Notes: generated by a model from the letters alone, not told the origin. Shown: positions 17,341-27,280, counted from the first letter of the stretch. The stretch: 64,000 nucleotides of DNA from Alphaproteobacteria bacterium (GCA_030427145.1 JAUHWT010000022.1:17805-81804), one strand, 5' to 3'. Made by a program: numbers and translations.

Positions 17341-18060
17341 TTGTCCGATACCGACACTTTGCCGCCACAGACGGATCAGTCCATCAAGGATTCGCTGGTC
17401 GAAGCAGCCCTTCTTCATGTCGTTTTCGACGGCTGGAGCCAGGATACACTGAACGCGGCCGCCGAGGATATTGGTGTCGCGCCGTCCACTGCCAGAGCGT
17501 TATTCCCCAGAGGCGGTGTTGACCTTGCGCTCGCTTTTCACCGATCCCGCGACGCAATACTCGCTAAGGAACTGGCGCAGCATGATGTAAGTGGCATGCG
17601 ATACAGTGAACGTGTCGCTCATGCCGTATTTCGCAGGCTTGAGATCGTGGCGGATGCCCGCGAGGAGGTGCGCCGTGCATCATCCCTGTTTGCCCTGCCC
17701 CAATATCTGGGCGATGGCGCAAAAGCTGTTTGGGAAACCTCGGATACCATCTGGAACGGGCTCGGAGACACATCCACGGACCACAACTGGTACACAAAGC
17801 GTGCGACTTTATCGGCGGTGTATTCTTCCTGCGTTCTCTACTGGCTGGGCGACGACAGTGAAGGCTTCGATGCTACCCGTGCCTTTGTGGACCGTCGGAT
17901 CGATGACGTCATGCGAATCGAAAAAGTGAAGGCAAAAGTCAGGGAGAACCCTTTGGGAGCCGCCCTGATGAAAGGCCCGAATCGTATTCTTGACCGCATT
18001 CAGCGCCCTGGTGATACTGCCCGCTCCAGGTTGCCTGGCTGGATCAGAAATGACACCTGA
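17341..18060 (+). CDS. coq9: COQ9 family protein
   Basis: A 239-aa protein with a TetR-like N-terminal half (VEAALLHVVFDGWSQDTLNAAA, DIGVAPSTARALFPRGG) and the COQ9 C-terminal half (TDHNWYTKRATLSAVYSSCVLYWLGD). COQ9 binds lipids and helps the Coq7 hydroxylase in ubiquinone synthesis. The start is TTG, supported by GCAGGAGTG eight bases upstream; no ATG gives a full N-terminus. Divergent from rpsU. Confidence 0.92.
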   Translation: MSDTDTLPPQTDQSIKDSLVEAALLHVVFDGWSQDTLNAAAEDIGVAPSTARALFPRGGVDLALAFHRSRDAILAKELAQHDVSGMRYSERVAHAVFRRLEIVADAREEVRRASSLFALPQYLGDGAKAVWETSDTIWNGLGDTSTDHNWYTKRATLSAVYSSCVLYWLGDDSEGFDATRAFVDRRIDDVMRIEKVKAKVRENPLGAALMKGPNRILDRIQRPGDTARSRLPGWIRNDT

Positions 18061-18092
18061 TCCCAAATCAAACCGGACTTGAGGAGACGGGA

Positions 18093-18962
18093 ATGACGAT
18101 TGGAACGGCCTGCGCCACCTGGTTTGATGGCAGGTGGAACGAGGGCAACACTCCGGTATTGGGTGCAGCGGATCATGGAGCCTGGCTCGGCACTATGGTT
18201 TTTGACGGCGCCCGGTCCTTTGAAGGGGTGGTTCCCGATCTCGACCTGCATTGCGGCAGGGTGGTCCGGTCGGCGGAAATCATGGGCATGAAGGCCCCGC
18301 TGGAATCGGGAGAAATTGAGGAACTTATTCTCGAAGGCGTGGACCGATTCGAAAATGAGACCGCGCTTTATCTACGGCCGATGATCTGGTCACGTGAAGG
18401 GCTTGCCAATCTGATTGAACCGAATCCGGAGGAAACCGCTCTGGCCATCTGCCTTGAGGCCCTTCCACTGGCGGGACTGGGCGACGTTGCCCTGACCCTG
18501 TCGCCGTTTCGCCGCCCGCCGCCAGATGCCGCGCTGAACGAGGCCAAAGCCTCATGTCACTACGCCAACAACGCGCGTGTCATTCGGGACGCCAGACAAC
18601 GTGGCTTTGCAAATGGAATCTCTCTGGATCAGGAGGGGCATGTCGCGGAAACCGGCTCCACCAATCTTTTCATTGTCCGTGACGGGGTCGTGGAAACTCC
18701 GGCACCCAACGGCACATTCCTCAACGGTATCACGCGCCAGCGCGTCATCGGCCTTCTGCGCGATGACGGCGTGGACGTCCGGGAAGTATCCCTGACACCT
18801 GGTGACCTTACGGAAGCCGACGAGATGTTTGTGACTGGCAATGCTAATAAGGTCACGCCGGTGACCCGCTATGAACAGAAACAGTTCTCAGGGACGGCGA
18901 TGGGCCAGAGGGCGCGAAATCTCTACTGGGAGTTTTCCCATCAGACGAGGAGCGCCGCATGA
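18093..18962 (+). CDS. Class IV (branched-chain-type) PLP aminotransferase
   Basis: A 289-aa fold-type IV aminotransferase. The PLP lysine is likely Lys152 in EAKASCHYANN, the glutamate contacting PLP is in HVAETGSTNLF, and the phosphate loop is in NGITRQRV. The family interconverts branched-chain amino acids and 2-oxo acids, or makes D-amino acids. The sequence is of the BCAT-like type used as ilvE paralogues in Rhodobacterales. AGGAGACGGG precedes the ATG; the stop overlaps the next start (ATGA). Confidence 0.85.
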   Translation: MTIGTACATWFDGRWNEGNTPVLGAADHGAWLGTMVFDGARSFEGVVPDLDLHCGRVVRSAEIMGMKAPLESGEIEELILEGVDRFENETALYLRPMIWSREGLANLIEPNPEETALAICLEALPLAGLGDVALTLSPFRRPPPDAALNEAKASCHYANNARVIRDARQRGFANGISLDQEGHVAETGSTNLFIVRDGVVETPAPNGTFLNGITRQRVIGLLRDDGVDVREVSLTPGDLTEADEMFVTGNANKVTPVTRYEQKQFSGTAMGQRARNLYWEFSHQTRSAA

Positions 18963-19978
18963 ACCTGCCAGCTACGATGACCGCCGTGGAAATCCGTGAG
19001 GCCGGCGGCCCGGACGTACTCACGCCAACCACCCGTCCCGTCCCGGTTCCGGGGTCAGGCGAAATTCTGATAAAAATACATGCGGCAGGTGTTAACAGAC
19101 CGGATGCCCTGCAGCGTGCAGGTCAATACGCCCCTCCTCCAGATGCGTCCGACCTTCCCGGGCTGGAAGCAGCCGGCGAAGTCGCTGCCGTGGGTCCAAA
19201 TACTCATAAGTGGAAGGTCGGCGATCGTGTAACTGCCCTTCTACCTGGTGGGGGCTACGCGGAATACGCCGTGACCCATCAGGACCACGCCCTGCCCGTT
19301 CCGGCAGGTATGGACATGGTTCAGGCGGCTGCGCTGTGTGAGACCTTTTTTACTGTCTGGACCAACGTGTTCCTGCGGGGCGGCCTCAAGGCGGGTGAAA
19401 CGTTCCTCGTTCATGGCGGGTCGTCAGGGATCGGAACAACCGCAATCCAGCTGGCATCAGCTCGTGGCGCACGGGTTTTCACGACAGCAGGTTCCGAGGA
19501 AAAATGTGCGGCCTGTCGGGAGTTGGGAGCCGAACTCGCAATCAACTACCGGGAGGCCGACTTCGTCAAATCGGTTAAGGAAGCGACCGACGGAAGAGGC
19601 GTCGATCTGATCCTCGACATGGTCGGCGGGGACTACATCGCCCGAAACATCAAAGCGCTCGCACCGGACGGTCGTCTCGTGATGATCGCATTTTTGTCGG
19701 GACCGGTCGCAGAGATAAATTTTGCCCATGTTATGGCGAAACGGCTTACGATCACCGGCTCGACCCTTCGACCCCAATCCGTCGACGCCAAGGCCGCCAT
19801 CGCCGATGATCTGACGCGCGAGGTATGGCCGCTCCTGGAAGCGGGCCGGATCGCCCCGGTGATGGACCAAAGTTTCGCGCTGGAAGATGCGGCCAAAGCC
19901 CACGAGCATATGGAAGCCTCGGCGCATATTGGAAAAATCGTGCTCAATGTCGTCCGATCCGACGCCGGGAGCATCTAA
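18959..19978 (+). CDS. NAD(P)H-quinone oxidoreductase-type MDR
   Basis: A 339-aa zinc-free medium-chain reductase. HAAGVNRPDALQRAGQY and LPGLEAAGEVAAVG mark the quinone reductase (QOR) branch and HGGSSGIGTTAIQLA is the NADPH-binding loop. It would reduce quinones by one electron or act on unsaturated carbonyls. The start overlaps the aminotransferase stop (ATGA), so they are translationally coupled, and its stop overlaps the convergent DUF2235 gene by four bases. Confidence 0.88.
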   Translation: MNLPATMTAVEIREAGGPDVLTPTTRPVPVPGSGEILIKIHAAGVNRPDALQRAGQYAPPPDASDLPGLEAAGEVAAVGPNTHKWKVGDRVTALLPGGGYAEYAVTHQDHALPVPAGMDMVQAAALCETFFTVWTNVFLRGGLKAGETFLVHGGSSGIGTTAIQLASARGARVFTTAGSEEKCAACRELGAELAINYREADFVKSVKEATDGRGVDLILDMVGGDYIARNIKALAPDGRLVMIAFLSGPVAEINFAHVMAKRLTITGSTLRPQSVDAKAAIADDLTREVWPLLEAGRIAPVMDQSFALEDAAKAHEHMEASAHIGKIVLNVVRSDAGSI

Positions 19979-21030
19979 ATCCGCTCAAGCTCGCCGCTCA
20001 ACGCGTTCAGCGTCCGTGGTCGATACAACGGGTTTTTCTTCCAACGCTTTATGGCCGAACCGGCGAGAGATGCGATGGAGCGCGGGCCGGAGCGGTCTAT
20101 TTGCTGCAGGTGAAGCAGTCGTGAAAACAGACCGTCCGGCCTTTGGAAAGGCGCGGCAAAATCGCGGTCACTGCTCCATGCCGAAACCACCTTCGGATCA
20201 AAGCTTAACCCGGCCTCAGCCGCACCGGCCGCAACCCAAAGCAGCGCGTCGTTGGAAAGAAAACGGTTGGGACCTCCACCACCCACACTGCCGTGATCTC
20301 CGGGGAACCAGCACTGGTGATACCCTGCGCCTCCTCCCCCCAAACGGTCAAGGTTGTCCCACAGGGTGGGTAGAAATGTGCGGCGACGTTCATCAATTGC
20401 GACCGCATGACGGGCCTTTTTCACGTATTTTGACAGCGACGTATCGTGGAATTTTAGTCCCGCGTTGACAGTCGACGCCCAACCGAAGCTTTCGGGGATA
20501 CCCAACGCACCCACAGTGTCCCAGACACCGAGAAAAGCGATTGAGGGAGGCTCGGCGCCATTGCTGGAATAAAGCTGCCGAAACTCGACAGATTGCGCGC
20601 TTTTGGGATGCGCGCGTGCATCCGTGCTCTGATAGAGTGCGACGGCTTCCGGTAGCATGTGAAGGTGGTCCGGCTGTAAAATGCCACAGTTTCGGATCAT
20701 GCCTGCAAGTGATCTTGCGGTGAACGCACCACGCGAAAAGCCAAACAGAAAAATGGCGTCGCCTGGCGCGTAGTTGAAAATCAGAAAACGATATGCCTCA
20801 AGCAGCGTTTCCATAAGTCCAATGCCAAAAACCCCGCCAAGCACCACGTCAAGCGTGCGCGTGACACGGCCGTTGCCGCGGGTGCCTACGCCGTTGACGT
20901 GACAAACGACCTGATCACAGCCGTCTTCCCCCTGAGGCACGACAGCTCGTGCGAGTTCCAAAACATTGGTTGGGTGGGTTGCGTCGGACCGGGACCACGT
21001 CCCGTCACAGGCAATTACAATTCGTTTCAT
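19975..21030 (-). CDS. DUF2235 alpha/beta-hydrolase-like protein
   Basis: A 351-aa protein that opens KRIVIACDGTW and has the serine nucleophile elbow GFSRGAFTAR (Ser99) typical of DUF2235 (PF09994), a putative phospholipase/alpha-beta hydrolase family. Some members are type VI secretion effectors, but there is no VgrG, PAAR, immunity or secretion gene here and no signal peptide. It is more likely a cytosolic housekeeping hydrolase of unknown substrate. Confidence 0.85.
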   Translation of the reverse strand: MKRIVIACDGTWSRSDATHPTNVLELARAVVPQGEDGCDQVVCHVNGVGTRGNGRVTRTLDVVLGGVFGIGLMETLLEAYRFLIFNYAPGDAIFLFGFSRGAFTARSLAGMIRNCGILQPDHLHMLPEAVALYQSTDARAHPKSAQSVEFRQLYSSNGAEPPSIAFLGVWDTVGALGIPESFGWASTVNAGLKFHDTSLSKYVKKARHAVAIDERRRTFLPTLWDNLDRLGGGGAGYHQCWFPGDHGSVGGGGPNRFLSNDALLWVAAGAAEAGLSFDPKVVSAWSSDRDFAAPFQRPDGLFSRLLHLQQIDRSGPRSIASLAGSAIKRWKKNPLYRPRTLNALSGELERI

Positions 21031-21263
21031 CTAAAAGCACCCCGACCACGCCCGGAACACGGGAGCCGCCGGATACGGGGGCAGTCTTCTGTTAAATTCT
21101 CGGAAAATGGCCCCGGACGGGAGCGACACAGGAACTCGTATCGTAAAAAGGTTTCAATTTTCTATGTATCTGAATGGTTTCGGTACTGCGGCTCTGGCGT
21201 TTTCGGGGATGTCCTGACAGTTTCCCGTCATCAGACGCCTTGAAACGCCAAGCCGGAGAAACA

Positions 21264-22100
21264 ATGGTCCAAAGACACTTCATGCAGTGCGATGTTTTCT
21301 CGCAGCAGCCCACCCGGGGTAACGCACTCGCGGTGGTTCTGGATGGCGAAGGCCTGACGGACGCGCAAATGCAGGAGTTTGCCGCGTGGACCAACCTCGC
21401 CGAAACCACGTTTGTCTTTCGCCCTACGGTTCCGGATGCGGATTATCACGTGAGGATTTTCACCACTGAGCATGAAATGCCGTTCGCCGGGCATCCGACA
21501 CTGGGGACATGTGCGGCTTGGTTGAAATCGGGAGGCAGGCCGTCGTTGCCCGGAGTCGTCAGGCAACAATGCGGTGTGGGGATCGTGGAGATACATATCG
21601 ACCGCGAGGTCCCGGCGTTCAGGGCTCCACCCACGGTCATACTGGACCTGCCGGGACAGTTCCGTCTGAATGCCATGAACGCGCTTGGCATTGCCGACGG
21701 CGCCGTTTTGAACGCCGCCCGCCTCGACAACGGTCCAGTCTGGAATGCTCTGGAGCTTGCGACGGCCGAGGAGGTGCTGCATCTCAATCCGACCGCCGAC
21801 TTCCGTTCCGTAGACGTGCCGATTGGTGTATTCGGCACCCATCAGGATGCCTCGGAGGCAAGATATGAGGTCCGGGTCTTCGTACCGGGTGCGGGCATGG
21901 TTGAGGATCCGGTGACGGGCTCATTCAACGCGGCACTCGCCCATTGGCTGCAGTCTCAGGGCAGGATTGAGGGCGGGCACCTTGTGCATCAGGGTGCCGC
22001 CGTAAACCGTGCCGGGCGCATCCATGTTAACGTGGATAACGGCGACGTTTTCATCGGCGGGGAGACCAGCTTCCTGATCGAAGGCACGGTTGATCTCTGA
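21264..22100 (+). CDS. PhzF-family isomerase/epimerase
   Basis: A 278-aa protein of the diaminopimelate-epimerase fold. PhzF landmarks are GNALAVVLD, the catalytic Glu47 in LAETTFVF, MPFAGHPTLGT and the C-terminal VEDPVTGSFNAALAHWL. PhzF itself isomerises dihydrohydroxyanthranilate in phenazine synthesis, but there are no other phz genes, so this is a homologue with another, unknown substrate. ATG 21264 follows CCGGAGAAACA; the open frame upstream has no ribosome site. Confidence 0.87.
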   Translation: MVQRHFMQCDVFSQQPTRGNALAVVLDGEGLTDAQMQEFAAWTNLAETTFVFRPTVPDADYHVRIFTTEHEMPFAGHPTLGTCAAWLKSGGRPSLPGVVRQQCGVGIVEIHIDREVPAFRAPPTVILDLPGQFRLNAMNALGIADGAVLNAARLDNGPVWNALELATAEEVLHLNPTADFRSVDVPIGVFGTHQDASEARYEVRVFVPGAGMVEDPVTGSFNAALAHWLQSQGRIEGGHLVHQGAAVNRAGRIHVNVDNGDVFIGGETSFLIEGTVDL

Positions 22101-22154
22101 CGCCAATGGCGTTTGTGCGCAAGAACCTTTGTCGACTGCGCAACAACCCTGTTA

Positions 22155-22182
22155 TTGCTACTGACACCGGCGTTGCTATAAC
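22155..22182 (+). promoter_or_regulatory. Putative promoter for the alaC-like gene
   Basis: TTGCTA, 16 bp, then TATAAC lies about 37 bp before the start codon, in a 118-bp intergenic gap. The match is good for both hexamers but is only a sequence match. Confidence 0.4.
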
Positions 22183-22218
22183 CGCGGCTCAACCTCACCA
22201 TCCGAAGTGATATTCATC

Positions 22219-23463
22219 ATGCAAGAAGAGTTCTACCGCATAAAACGTCTGCCTCCCTACGTGTTCGCTGAAGTGAACCGTTTGAAAGCGGAATACCGAG
22301 CGGAAGGCATGGATATTATCGACTTCGGCATGGGCAATCCGGACATGAGTACGCCGAGCCACATCGTCGAGAAACTCGTCGAAACGATCCGTAAACCGCG
22401 CACGCACCGGTATTCCTCCTCAAAGGGAATTCCTGGGCTGCGCCGGGCTCAGGCCGGGTATTACGAGAGGCGGTTTGGCGTCAAACTGAACCCCGAGACC
22501 GAGGTCATCGCTACGCTTGGCTCCAAGGAGGGTCTGGCCAATCTGGCCATGGCAATTACCGCACCCGGCGACGTGATGCTGGTTCCCAACCCCTCCTATC
22601 CGATCCATCCTTACGGATTCATGATTGCCGGCGGAACGCTGCGGCATGTCGCGACGTTGCATGACGGTGTCTTCAATCCTGATGAATACATGCGGTCCTT
22701 GCATCGCGCCGTGCAGCATTCGGTACCCAAGCCAGTGGCGCTGGTTGTGTCTTTCCCCTCCAACCCGACGGCTCAGCTCTGCGATCTTGATTTCTATCGA
22801 GAGCTCGTTGCATTCGCGCGAAAAAACGAAATTTGGGTTATGTCTGATCTGGCGTATTCGGAGATGTATTTCGACGGAAACCCGCCACCCAGCGTACTTC
22901 AGGTTGAAGGAGCCCGTGACGTAGCCGTTGAGTTTACGTCCCTGTCAAAGACTTATGCGATGCCGGGCTGGAGAATGGGCTTCGCGGTCGGAAATGAACG
23001 TCTGATTGGCGCCCTTACCCGTATCAAATCCTATCTCGACTACGGTGCGTTCACTCCAATTCAGGTTGCTGCCGCCGCCGCGCTGAATGGGCCGGATGAC
23101 TGCATTGCGGAGATTCGCGCGACATACAAATCAAGGCGGGATGTACTCGTGGACGCAATGGGACGGGCTGGATGGGACATTCCTCCGCCCCCCGCAACCA
23201 TGTTCGCATGGGCTCCCCTGCCCGAAGCGTTTGCGGATATCGGGTCGATGGCATTCTCCAAAATCCTCCTGAAAGAAGCCGAAGTCGCGGTTTCGCCGGG
23301 CGTGGGATTTGGCGAGTACGGCGAAGGATACGTACGCCTCGGTCTGGTAGAAAACGAACAGCGCATTCGCCAGGCAGCACGGAGCGTACGCAGGGTATTA
23401 CAGAACGCGGATGCCCTCGTCGACAAGTATCGCGCGGAACACGCGGAGGCCGTCGGAGCATAA
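22219..23463 (+). CDS. Class I aminotransferase, AlaC-like
   Basis: A 414-aa fold-type I PLP enzyme. EEFYRIKRLPPYVFAEVN at the N-terminus is characteristic of the AlaC (glutamate-pyruvate) group, which is often automatically named LL-diaminopimelate aminotransferase. PLP Lys244 is in TSLSKTYAMPGWRMGF, and GMGNPDM and SNPTAQL are cofactor loops. It lies 115 bp upstream of hom, suggesting linked amino-acid metabolism around aspartate, alanine and glutamate. The first ATG after an in-frame GTG (22207) gives the expected N-terminus. Confidence 0.85.
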   Translation: MQEEFYRIKRLPPYVFAEVNRLKAEYRAEGMDIIDFGMGNPDMSTPSHIVEKLVETIRKPRTHRYSSSKGIPGLRRAQAGYYERRFGVKLNPETEVIATLGSKEGLANLAMAITAPGDVMLVPNPSYPIHPYGFMIAGGTLRHVATLHDGVFNPDEYMRSLHRAVQHSVPKPVALVVSFPSNPTAQLCDLDFYRELVAFARKNEIWVMSDLAYSEMYFDGNPPPSVLQVEGARDVAVEFTSLSKTYAMPGWRMGFAVGNERLIGALTRIKSYLDYGAFTPIQVAAAAALNGPDDCIAEIRATYKSRRDVLVDAMGRAGWDIPPPPATMFAWAPLPEAFADIGSMAFSKILLKEAEVAVSPGVGFGEYGEGYVRLGLVENEQRIRQAARSVRRVLQNADALVDKYRAEHAEAVGA

Positions 23464-23578
23464 TCCGCTGGAAACACGGTACCGACGAAAGCCAACCTGC
23501 GAAATTTAACGCCTCAGCCTCTCGACGTGTCAGGGGCTGACGGTTAAACAGCGCGAATTATTTATTCGGAGCAGACGC

Positions 23579-24865
23579 ATGTCGAACCCTCTTCGCCTAG
23601 GTGTGGCCGGACTGGGAACCGTTGGAACCGGTGTAGTCAAAATCGTACAGAGACATGGCGACCTTTTGGCCTCCCGGTGTGGGCGCCCGGTGGAAATTAC
23701 CGCCGTGTCCGCCCGTTCACGGTCCAAAGATCGTGGCGTAGACCTGAGCACATATGCCTGGGAAGACGATCCGATGGCACTTGCCGCACGTGATGACGTC
23801 GATGTCTTCGTGGAACTTATGGGCGGCGAGAACGGCCCGGCTCTGGATGCTGCGACGAAAGCGCTGCAAGACGGACGCCATGTGGTTTCCGCGAACAAAG
23901 CAATGCTCGCCCGACACGGACAAAAACTTGCTTTGGCAGCAGAGAAATCCGGAGTGTCACTGCGCTTTGAAGCGGCAGTCGCCGGGGGCATCCCTGTGGT
24001 AAAGGCATTGACCGAGGGACTGGCCGGGAACCAGATCACGCGCGTGATGGGCGTTATGAACGGGACCTGCAACTATATCCTGACGGAGATGGAACGCACC
24101 GGTCGCGCATATGGCGACGTTCTCACCGAAGCGCAGCAGCTTGGTTATGCCGAAGCGGACCCGACCTTCGATGTAGGTGGTTTTGATGCGGCACAAAAAC
24201 TCGCTCTGCTCGCGGCAACCGCATTCGGCAGTCAGGTCGACTATGACGGGTTGGACATTGAAGGTATCGATCGCGTCAACTTGGCCGACATTGAGCACGC
24301 ATCGGAGCTCGGCTACCGGATCAAACTGCTTGGCGTTGCGAACAATTCATCAGACGGTGTCGACGCCCGGATGAAGCCCTGCCTCGTCCCTGAGAATTCC
24401 GCAATCGGCAAGCTGGAGGGCGTGACCAACATGATCGTAATCGAAGGTGATTCGATTGGTCAGGTGGTTCTAAGCGGGCCGGGTGCGGGCGAAGGCCCCA
24501 CGGCTTCGGCCGTTCTCGGTGATATCACCGACATCGCCCGTGGGCTGAACATCCCGGCATTTGGCGTACCAGCCGACAGGCTCAAACCGGCCAAACGTGC
24601 GGCTGCAAGCCCAAAAGCGGCCTACTACCTGCGCTTTCTGCTCACGGACGCTCCTGGCGCACTTGCCCGTGTAGCAACCGTGCTCGGGGAAGGCGGGATT
24701 TCGATCGACCGCATGCGTCAGGTACAGCACGCCGGTCCCCAGGCTCCCGTCCTGATCGTCACGCATGATACCGTCAGGTCCACCCTCGATAAGGTACTGC
24801 AGGTCATAGCGGATCTCGACGTATGCCTCGCCCCGCCGGTAGCCATCAGAATCGAAGATGTCTGA
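23579..24865 (+). CDS. hom: Homoserine dehydrogenase
   Basis: A 428-aa enzyme that reduces aspartate semialdehyde to homoserine with NAD(P)H on the way to threonine and methionine. The Rossmann motif GVAGLGTVGTGVV is at residues 8-20; the catalytic region reads AVAGGIPVVK, MNGTCNYILT, YAEADPTFDVGGFDAAQKL. A C-terminal ACT domain (about 350-428, YLRFLLTDAPGALARVATVL) points to feedback regulation by threonine. TTCGGAG lies eight bases upstream. It overlaps the next gene by 8 bp. Confidence 0.96.
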   Translation: MSNPLRLGVAGLGTVGTGVVKIVQRHGDLLASRCGRPVEITAVSARSRSKDRGVDLSTYAWEDDPMALAARDDVDVFVELMGGENGPALDAATKALQDGRHVVSANKAMLARHGQKLALAAEKSGVSLRFEAAVAGGIPVVKALTEGLAGNQITRVMGVMNGTCNYILTEMERTGRAYGDVLTEAQQLGYAEADPTFDVGGFDAAQKLALLAATAFGSQVDYDGLDIEGIDRVNLADIEHASELGYRIKLLGVANNSSDGVDARMKPCLVPENSAIGKLEGVTNMIVIEGDSIGQVVLSGPGAGEGPTASAVLGDITDIARGLNIPAFGVPADRLKPAKRAAASPKAAYYLRFLLTDAPGALARVATVLGEGGISIDRMRQVQHAGPQAPVLIVTHDTVRSTLDKVLQVIADLDVCLAPPVAIRIEDV

Positions 24866-25376
24866 CAGATGTATTGTTCGCCCATCGGAACCAGGCGACG
24901 TACCCAAGATTCAAACCATATACGCAACCCACGTTCTGACCGGGCTGGCAACATTCGAGGAAGTGCCGCCCTCAGTTCGGGAGATGTCCGCCCGCCGCCA
25001 GAAGACCCTGGATCTGAAACTTCCCTATCTGGTGGCGACAGTTAATGGCGAGGTCGTGGGCTACTGTTATGCTGGGCCGTATCACACTCGTCACGCCTAT
25101 CGGTTCACGCTGGAGGATTCGATCTATCTCGATCCAGCGATAAAGGGACGTGGTGTCGGATCAGCTCTGCTTAAGGAACTGATCCGCGAGACGACTGAAC
25201 TGGGTTACCGCCAGATGATCGCCGTGATTGGTGATACCGACAATGAAAGCTCAATTGGGCTGCACCGGAAGTTTGACTTCCAGCACGTTGGTGTCCTTGA
25301 CCGCGTTGGCTTCAAATTCGGCCGATGGGTGAATGTCGTGCTCATGCAACTGGCGCTTGGTGCCGACCACAACTAG
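24858..25376 (+). CDS. GNAT acetyltransferase, phosphinothricin/Met-sulfoximine type
   Basis: A 172-aa GNAT protein. IYATHVLTGLATFEEVPPS and YCYAGPYHTRHAYRFTLEDSIYL are typical of the PAT/MddA (YncA) branch, and GRGVGSALLKELI is the acetyl-CoA pyrophosphate loop. Such enzymes N-acetylate methionine sulfoximine, sulfone or phosphinothricin. Its start lies inside the end of hom (8-bp overlap), so it is translationally coupled. The link to methionine precursor synthesis is suggestive only. Confidence 0.88.
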   Translation: MSDRCIVRPSEPGDVPKIQTIYATHVLTGLATFEEVPPSVREMSARRQKTLDLKLPYLVATVNGEVVGYCYAGPYHTRHAYRFTLEDSIYLDPAIKGRGVGSALLKELIRETTELGYRQMIAVIGDTDNESSIGLHRKFDFQHVGVLDRVGFKFGRWVNVVLMQLALGADHN

Positions 25377-25379
25377 CTT

Positions 25380-26663
25380 CTATCCAGCCAGCATTGCCGG
25401 AAGCGTCAGGGAAATGGCCGGAATAAAGGTCGTCAGGATGAGCGCCAGAAGAATCGCCAGGTAAAAGGGCCAAATTGTCCTGACCGCCTTCTCGATCGGA
25501 ACCTTGCCGATTGCGCACCCAACAAACAGACACGCGCCGACCGGAGGAGTACACAGGCCAAGGCCAAGGTTCATCATCAACACCATGCCGAACTGAATCG
25601 GGTCCATACCAAGTTGCGTCGTCACCGGCAGGAAGATCGGCGTGCAGATCAAAATCAGCGCCGCCATGTCCATGATCATTCCCAGTACGAGCAGCATGCC
25701 ATTGATCAGCAGCAGCAGCAAAATCGGGTTTTCCGAGATGCCGAGCAGGAAATCCACCATCAGCGATGGAACCTTGTAGAACGTCAGCATGTAGGCAAAC
25801 GCCGATGCACAGGCAACAAGGATCAAAACCATCGAGGTGGTTTTGACCGAACGCGCCACCGCAATCTTGAAGTTTTCCCATGTCAGGGCGCGGTAAACTA
25901 TGATGGTAACCAGTACGGCGTAAATCGTTCCAAAAGCACCGGATTCCGTCACAGTGAAGATACCGGACAGGACGCCACCGACAATAATGACTGCAGTGAA
26001 AAGCCCAGGCAAAGCCGCGAGGAAGTGTATCGCCAGCACCTTCCAGCCCGGGAATGGCTCTGACGCATATCCACGCTTGACCGCTACAGTATAAGCTGCG
26101 GTAGCGAGACACAGGCACATCAAAAACCCTGGAACAACCCCAGCCAAAAACAGTGATGATATTGAAATTCCGCCGCCGGCCGCGACGGCGAAGAGGATCA
26201 TGTTGTGGCTGGGAGGAATAAGAATCCCCGCAAGTGATGAGGTTACGGTCACGTTGACAGCATAGTCCTCATCATAACCCTTCTCCTTCATCACCGGCAC
26301 CAGGATGGATCCAAGTGCCGAGATATCAGCTACGGCGGAGCCCGAAATCCCCCCGAAAAGCATTGAGGAAAACACGTTAACGATGCCGAGGCCGCCGCGG
26401 ATGCTACCGACGGCCGATGATGCAAAACGCACCAGCCGGATGGCGATTCCACCATGAAACATCAGCTCTCCGGCAAAGATAAAGAAGGGAATTGCCATTA
26501 GGGAGAATACGGAGACACCGGAAATCACCCGCTGAATGCCGATCAGTACCGGTAGCCCCTCAAACCAGATTGCTGAAAACGCGGCGATGCCAAGGGCAAA
26601 GGCGACCGGCATACCGATGACCACACCGATAAAGAAGATCGAAAAAAGGAGAAGAAGACCCAT
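25380..26663 (-). CDS. dctM: TRAP transporter large permease (DctM)
   Basis: A 427-aa, 12- to 14-helix inner-membrane subunit. Family blocks are GMPVAFALGIAA, FGGISGSAVADISALGSILVP, IPPSHNMILFAV and GMIMDMAALILI near the C-terminus. It couples a sodium gradient to import of an organic acid delivered by DctP. It is the third gene of the dctP-dctQ-dctM operon; an 87-bp gap separates it from dctQ. Confidence 0.94.
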   Translation of the reverse strand: MGLLLLFSIFFIGVVIGMPVAFALGIAAFSAIWFEGLPVLIGIQRVISGVSVFSLMAIPFFIFAGELMFHGGIAIRLVRFASSAVGSIRGGLGIVNVFSSMLFGGISGSAVADISALGSILVPVMKEKGYDEDYAVNVTVTSSLAGILIPPSHNMILFAVAAGGGISISSLFLAGVVPGFLMCLCLATAAYTVAVKRGYASEPFPGWKVLAIHFLAALPGLFTAVIIVGGVLSGIFTVTESGAFGTIYAVLVTIIVYRALTWENFKIAVARSVKTTSMVLILVACASAFAYMLTFYKVPSLMVDFLLGISENPILLLLLINGMLLVLGMIMDMAALILICTPIFLPVTTQLGMDPIQFGMVLMMNLGLGLCTPPVGACLFVGCAIGKVPIEKAVRTIWPFYLAILLALILTTFIPAISLTLPAMLAG

Positions 26664-26750
26664 GAAGCGGTTACCGGTGCTGTCGTGAATTTTGATTGCT
26701 GAAGCAGGTGCACATTGCGCTGCCTGAGAGTGTCGAACAGGTGTGACCGT

Positions 26751-27275
26751 TCATTCCACGAGGTCCATTTCGTCCTCGATTCCCCGCGCCATACGCAGAA
26801 GGTGACCGATGCAAAACAACAGCATCAGGCCGCCGCAAATAGTGATTGGCACCGCACGCAGTCCTTCGGGGAGATGGATTAGCGGGATCTCGGTGGACCA
26901 CTTGAACATTGTGAGCTGAAATCCCGTCCAAAGAAGAACCAGACCAAAACCGCCCAGCGCAAGATTGGTGATCACCGCGCAAAAAATTCGAACGGGTTTA
27001 GGGCTGAGTTCCCGGAAATAGGAAACACCAAGGTGGGTGTTTTCGTGAATTCCGACGGCCGCGCCGAGAAACGTGATCAACACAATCAGGAGCAGTGAAA
27101 CCTGTTCAACCCAAGTTGGTGTCGAATTAAGGACGTATCGCCCGTAAACCAGCCAACCGAAGATGACCGTCAGGAATACGAGCGAAACGCCAGTGATGAT
27201 CCGGCAGACCTTTGCCAGCAGGTCCAGAAACCGGTCAAACCGGTTTCCTTCCCCTGCAAATCCATTGCTGTCCAT
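26751..27275 (-). CDS. dctQ: TRAP transporter small permease (DctQ)
   Basis: A 174-aa protein with four transmembrane helices and the family signature TPTWVEQVSLLLIVLITFLGAA (four-helix DctQ, with an acidic Glu in the second helix). It forms the membrane complex with DctM. It starts 5 bp after the dctP stop, consistent with one transcript. Confidence 0.92.
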   Translation of the reverse strand: MDSNGFAGEGNRFDRFLDLLAKVCRIITGVSLVFLTVIFGWLVYGRYVLNSTPTWVEQVSLLLIVLITFLGAAVGIHENTHLGVSYFRELSPKPVRIFCAVITNLALGGFGLVLLWTGFQLTMFKWSTEIPLIHLPEGLRAVPITICGGLMLLFCIGHLLRMARGIEDEMDLVE

Positions 27276-27280
27276 TCGGA

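Noticed and set aside
19975..21030. DUF2235 protein as a type VI secretion effector
   Set aside because: There is no immunity, VgrG, PAAR or chaperone gene next to it. It is only a distant possibility.
21264..22100. A phenazine biosynthesis cluster
   Set aside because: The PhzF homologue stands alone; no phzABCDEG genes are present. PhzF-like proteins are common without phenazines.
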